14,766 nucleotides of DNA from Anaerolinea sp. (lineage in GTDB: Bacteria; Chloroflexota; Anaerolineae; Anaerolineales; Anaerolineaceae): contig JAIWNK010000145.1 in assembly GCA_020216845.1 (NCBI GenBank), positions 1 to 14,766 of the forward strand, read 5' to 3'. The notes under the pieces are model-generated. The model searched no databases. It was not told the origin of the DNA and saw nothing but the letters and a program-made list of their open reading frames with translations. Position 1 is the stretch's first letter. Each line of letters opens with the position of its first letter. Shown in pieces: positions 14,003 to 14,766 of the stretch. The position numbers and the translations under genes are program-made.

Positions 14003-14766
14003 ATGAATCAGATGAAGCTTTCAGATCAAGACAAGACGAAAATTGCTAGCCTGGATGTTGCTGCACAGCCCAAGCGGGATTTGTTGGTGGATGCGTTTTA
14101 TCGTTTGCTGCGCAATAAGGCGGCAGTGGCTGGTTTTGTGGTGATTGTGCTGTTCTTGTTGATTGCGATCTTTGCGGATGTTCTATCGCCGCACAATCCG
14201 TTGCAGATGAATTCGGGCAAGGGCTATTTACCCGCCGCCTGGGTCAAAGATTACAATGGCAAATCAGGTGAAGCACAATTTTTGTTTGGCACCGACACCT
14301 TGGGCCGCGATGTGTTGTCGCGCACGATTTATGGGGCGCGCGTTTCAATGGCGGTTGGCTTTTTGCCGACAATGGTGATTTTGATCATCGGTACGGTGAT
14401 TGGCATGTTGGCAGGTTACCGTGGTGGGTGGATTGACAACTTGTTGATGCGCATTACCGATGTTGTGTTTGCCTTTCCCGATTTGCTGTTCTTCATCATT
14501 ATTACGATTGCGCTGCGCGACACCCCCATTGGGCAGTTGATGAACGGGCTGTTTTTGCTGTTCTTTGCCCTGGCGTTGGTCAACTGGGTTGGTCTGGCGC
14601 GCGTGGTGCGCGGGCAGGTGCTTTCGCTGAAGGAGAAGGAATTTGTTGAAGCGGCGCGCTGCATTGGCGCTTCGGATGGACGGATTATGTTCAAACACAT
14701 TCTGCCCAATTCGCTTGGCCCGATCATCATCATTGCTGCGTTGACCATCCCGGGGATGATCATTAC
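14003..14766 (+). CDS. Peptide ABC transporter permease (OppC/DppC type), cut by window end
   Basis: This second channel subunit runs off the window; 254 codons are visible without a stop. After a polar N-terminus comes a membrane segment (about 41-60). It is followed by the family hallmark FGTDTLGRDVLSR (95-107) and more membrane segments from about 113. The EAA-type loop is visible at 215-236 (VEAARCIGASDG followed by HILPN). The family is usually near 300 residues, so perhaps 40-60 residues are missing here. AGAGG 6 nt before the ATG supports the start, and the gene follows the B permease by 9 nt, so the two are surely cotranscribed. An operon end or terminator would lie beyond the window. 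Confidence 0.93.
   Translation, partial: MNQMKLSDQDKTKIASLDVAAQPKRDLLVDAFYRLLRNKAAVAGFVVIVLFLLIAIFADVLSPHNPLQMNSGKGYLPAAWVKDYNGKSGEAQFLFGTDTLGRDVLSRTIYGARVSMAVGFLPTMVILIIGTVIGMLAGYRGGWIDNLLMRITDVVFAFPDLLFFIIITIALRDTPIGQLMNGLFLLFFALALVNWVGLARVVRGQVLSLKEKEFVEAARCIGASDGRIMFKHILPNSLGPIIIIAALTIPGMII

Noticed and set aside
1..14766. CRISPR array, tRNA, insertion sequence, phage or defence island
   Set aside because: By eye there are no regularly spaced repeats, cloverleaf sequences, transposase motifs or terminal inverted repeats. The DnaD and loader genes could suggest phage, but they are overlapped with a chromosomal dnaB and housekeeping genes.

Overview
The window looks like chromosomal DNA of a Chloroflexota bacterium, probably near Anaerolineae. 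This is an inference from gene content and style, not from a marker gene. The clues are a DnaB helicase encoded with DnaD-like and DnaC/DnaI-like partners, a lipoprotein class B PBP with an NTF2-like N-terminal domain, and a substrate-binding lipoprotein with the Thr/Val/Pro-rich linker common in that phylum. I see no tRNA, rRNA, CRISPR, insertion sequence, integrase or phage gene. Gene density is high and no gap between genes exceeds 200 bases.

Layout. (1) 132-3953, plus strand: maf (nucleotide pyrophosphatase), a lipoprotein penicillin-binding transpeptidase and rsgA (30S-maturation GTPase), tightly packed as an operon-like set. (2) 3957-8000, minus strand: a replication operon transcribed from right to left, consisting of a DUF151 'bifunctional nuclease' family gene, dnaB, a DnaD-domain gene and a helicase-loader-like gene. 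The loader carries two complete AAA+ ATPase domains in tandem. The genes are 3 nt apart, overlap by 4 nt, and overlap by 80 nt. The operon converges on rsgA with only 3 nt between the stop codons. (3) 8139-8885, minus strand: a class A beta-lactamase-fold serine hydrolase without a signal peptide. (4) 9083 to the window end, plus strand: an oligopeptide/dipeptide ABC importer in the order ATPase D, ATPase F, solute-binding lipoprotein, permease B, permease C (cut by the window end).

How the parts work. The importer forms one set: a lipid-anchored receptor captures peptide outside the cell, two permeases form the channel and two ATPases drive it. The gene set is punctuated by regulatory-looking sequence: a divergent promoter region with an inverted 11-mer, a leader inverted repeat followed by T's, a possible 13-codon leader ORF with a near-perfect Shine-Dalgarno before the binding-protein gene, and a 13-bp stem just after it. 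The replication operon encodes the replicative helicase and two proteins of families known to recruit or load it.

The most unusual item is the double-ATPase loader. The most checkable small items are the leader ORF and the divergent inverted repeat. Most of the rest is ordinary housekeeping content.
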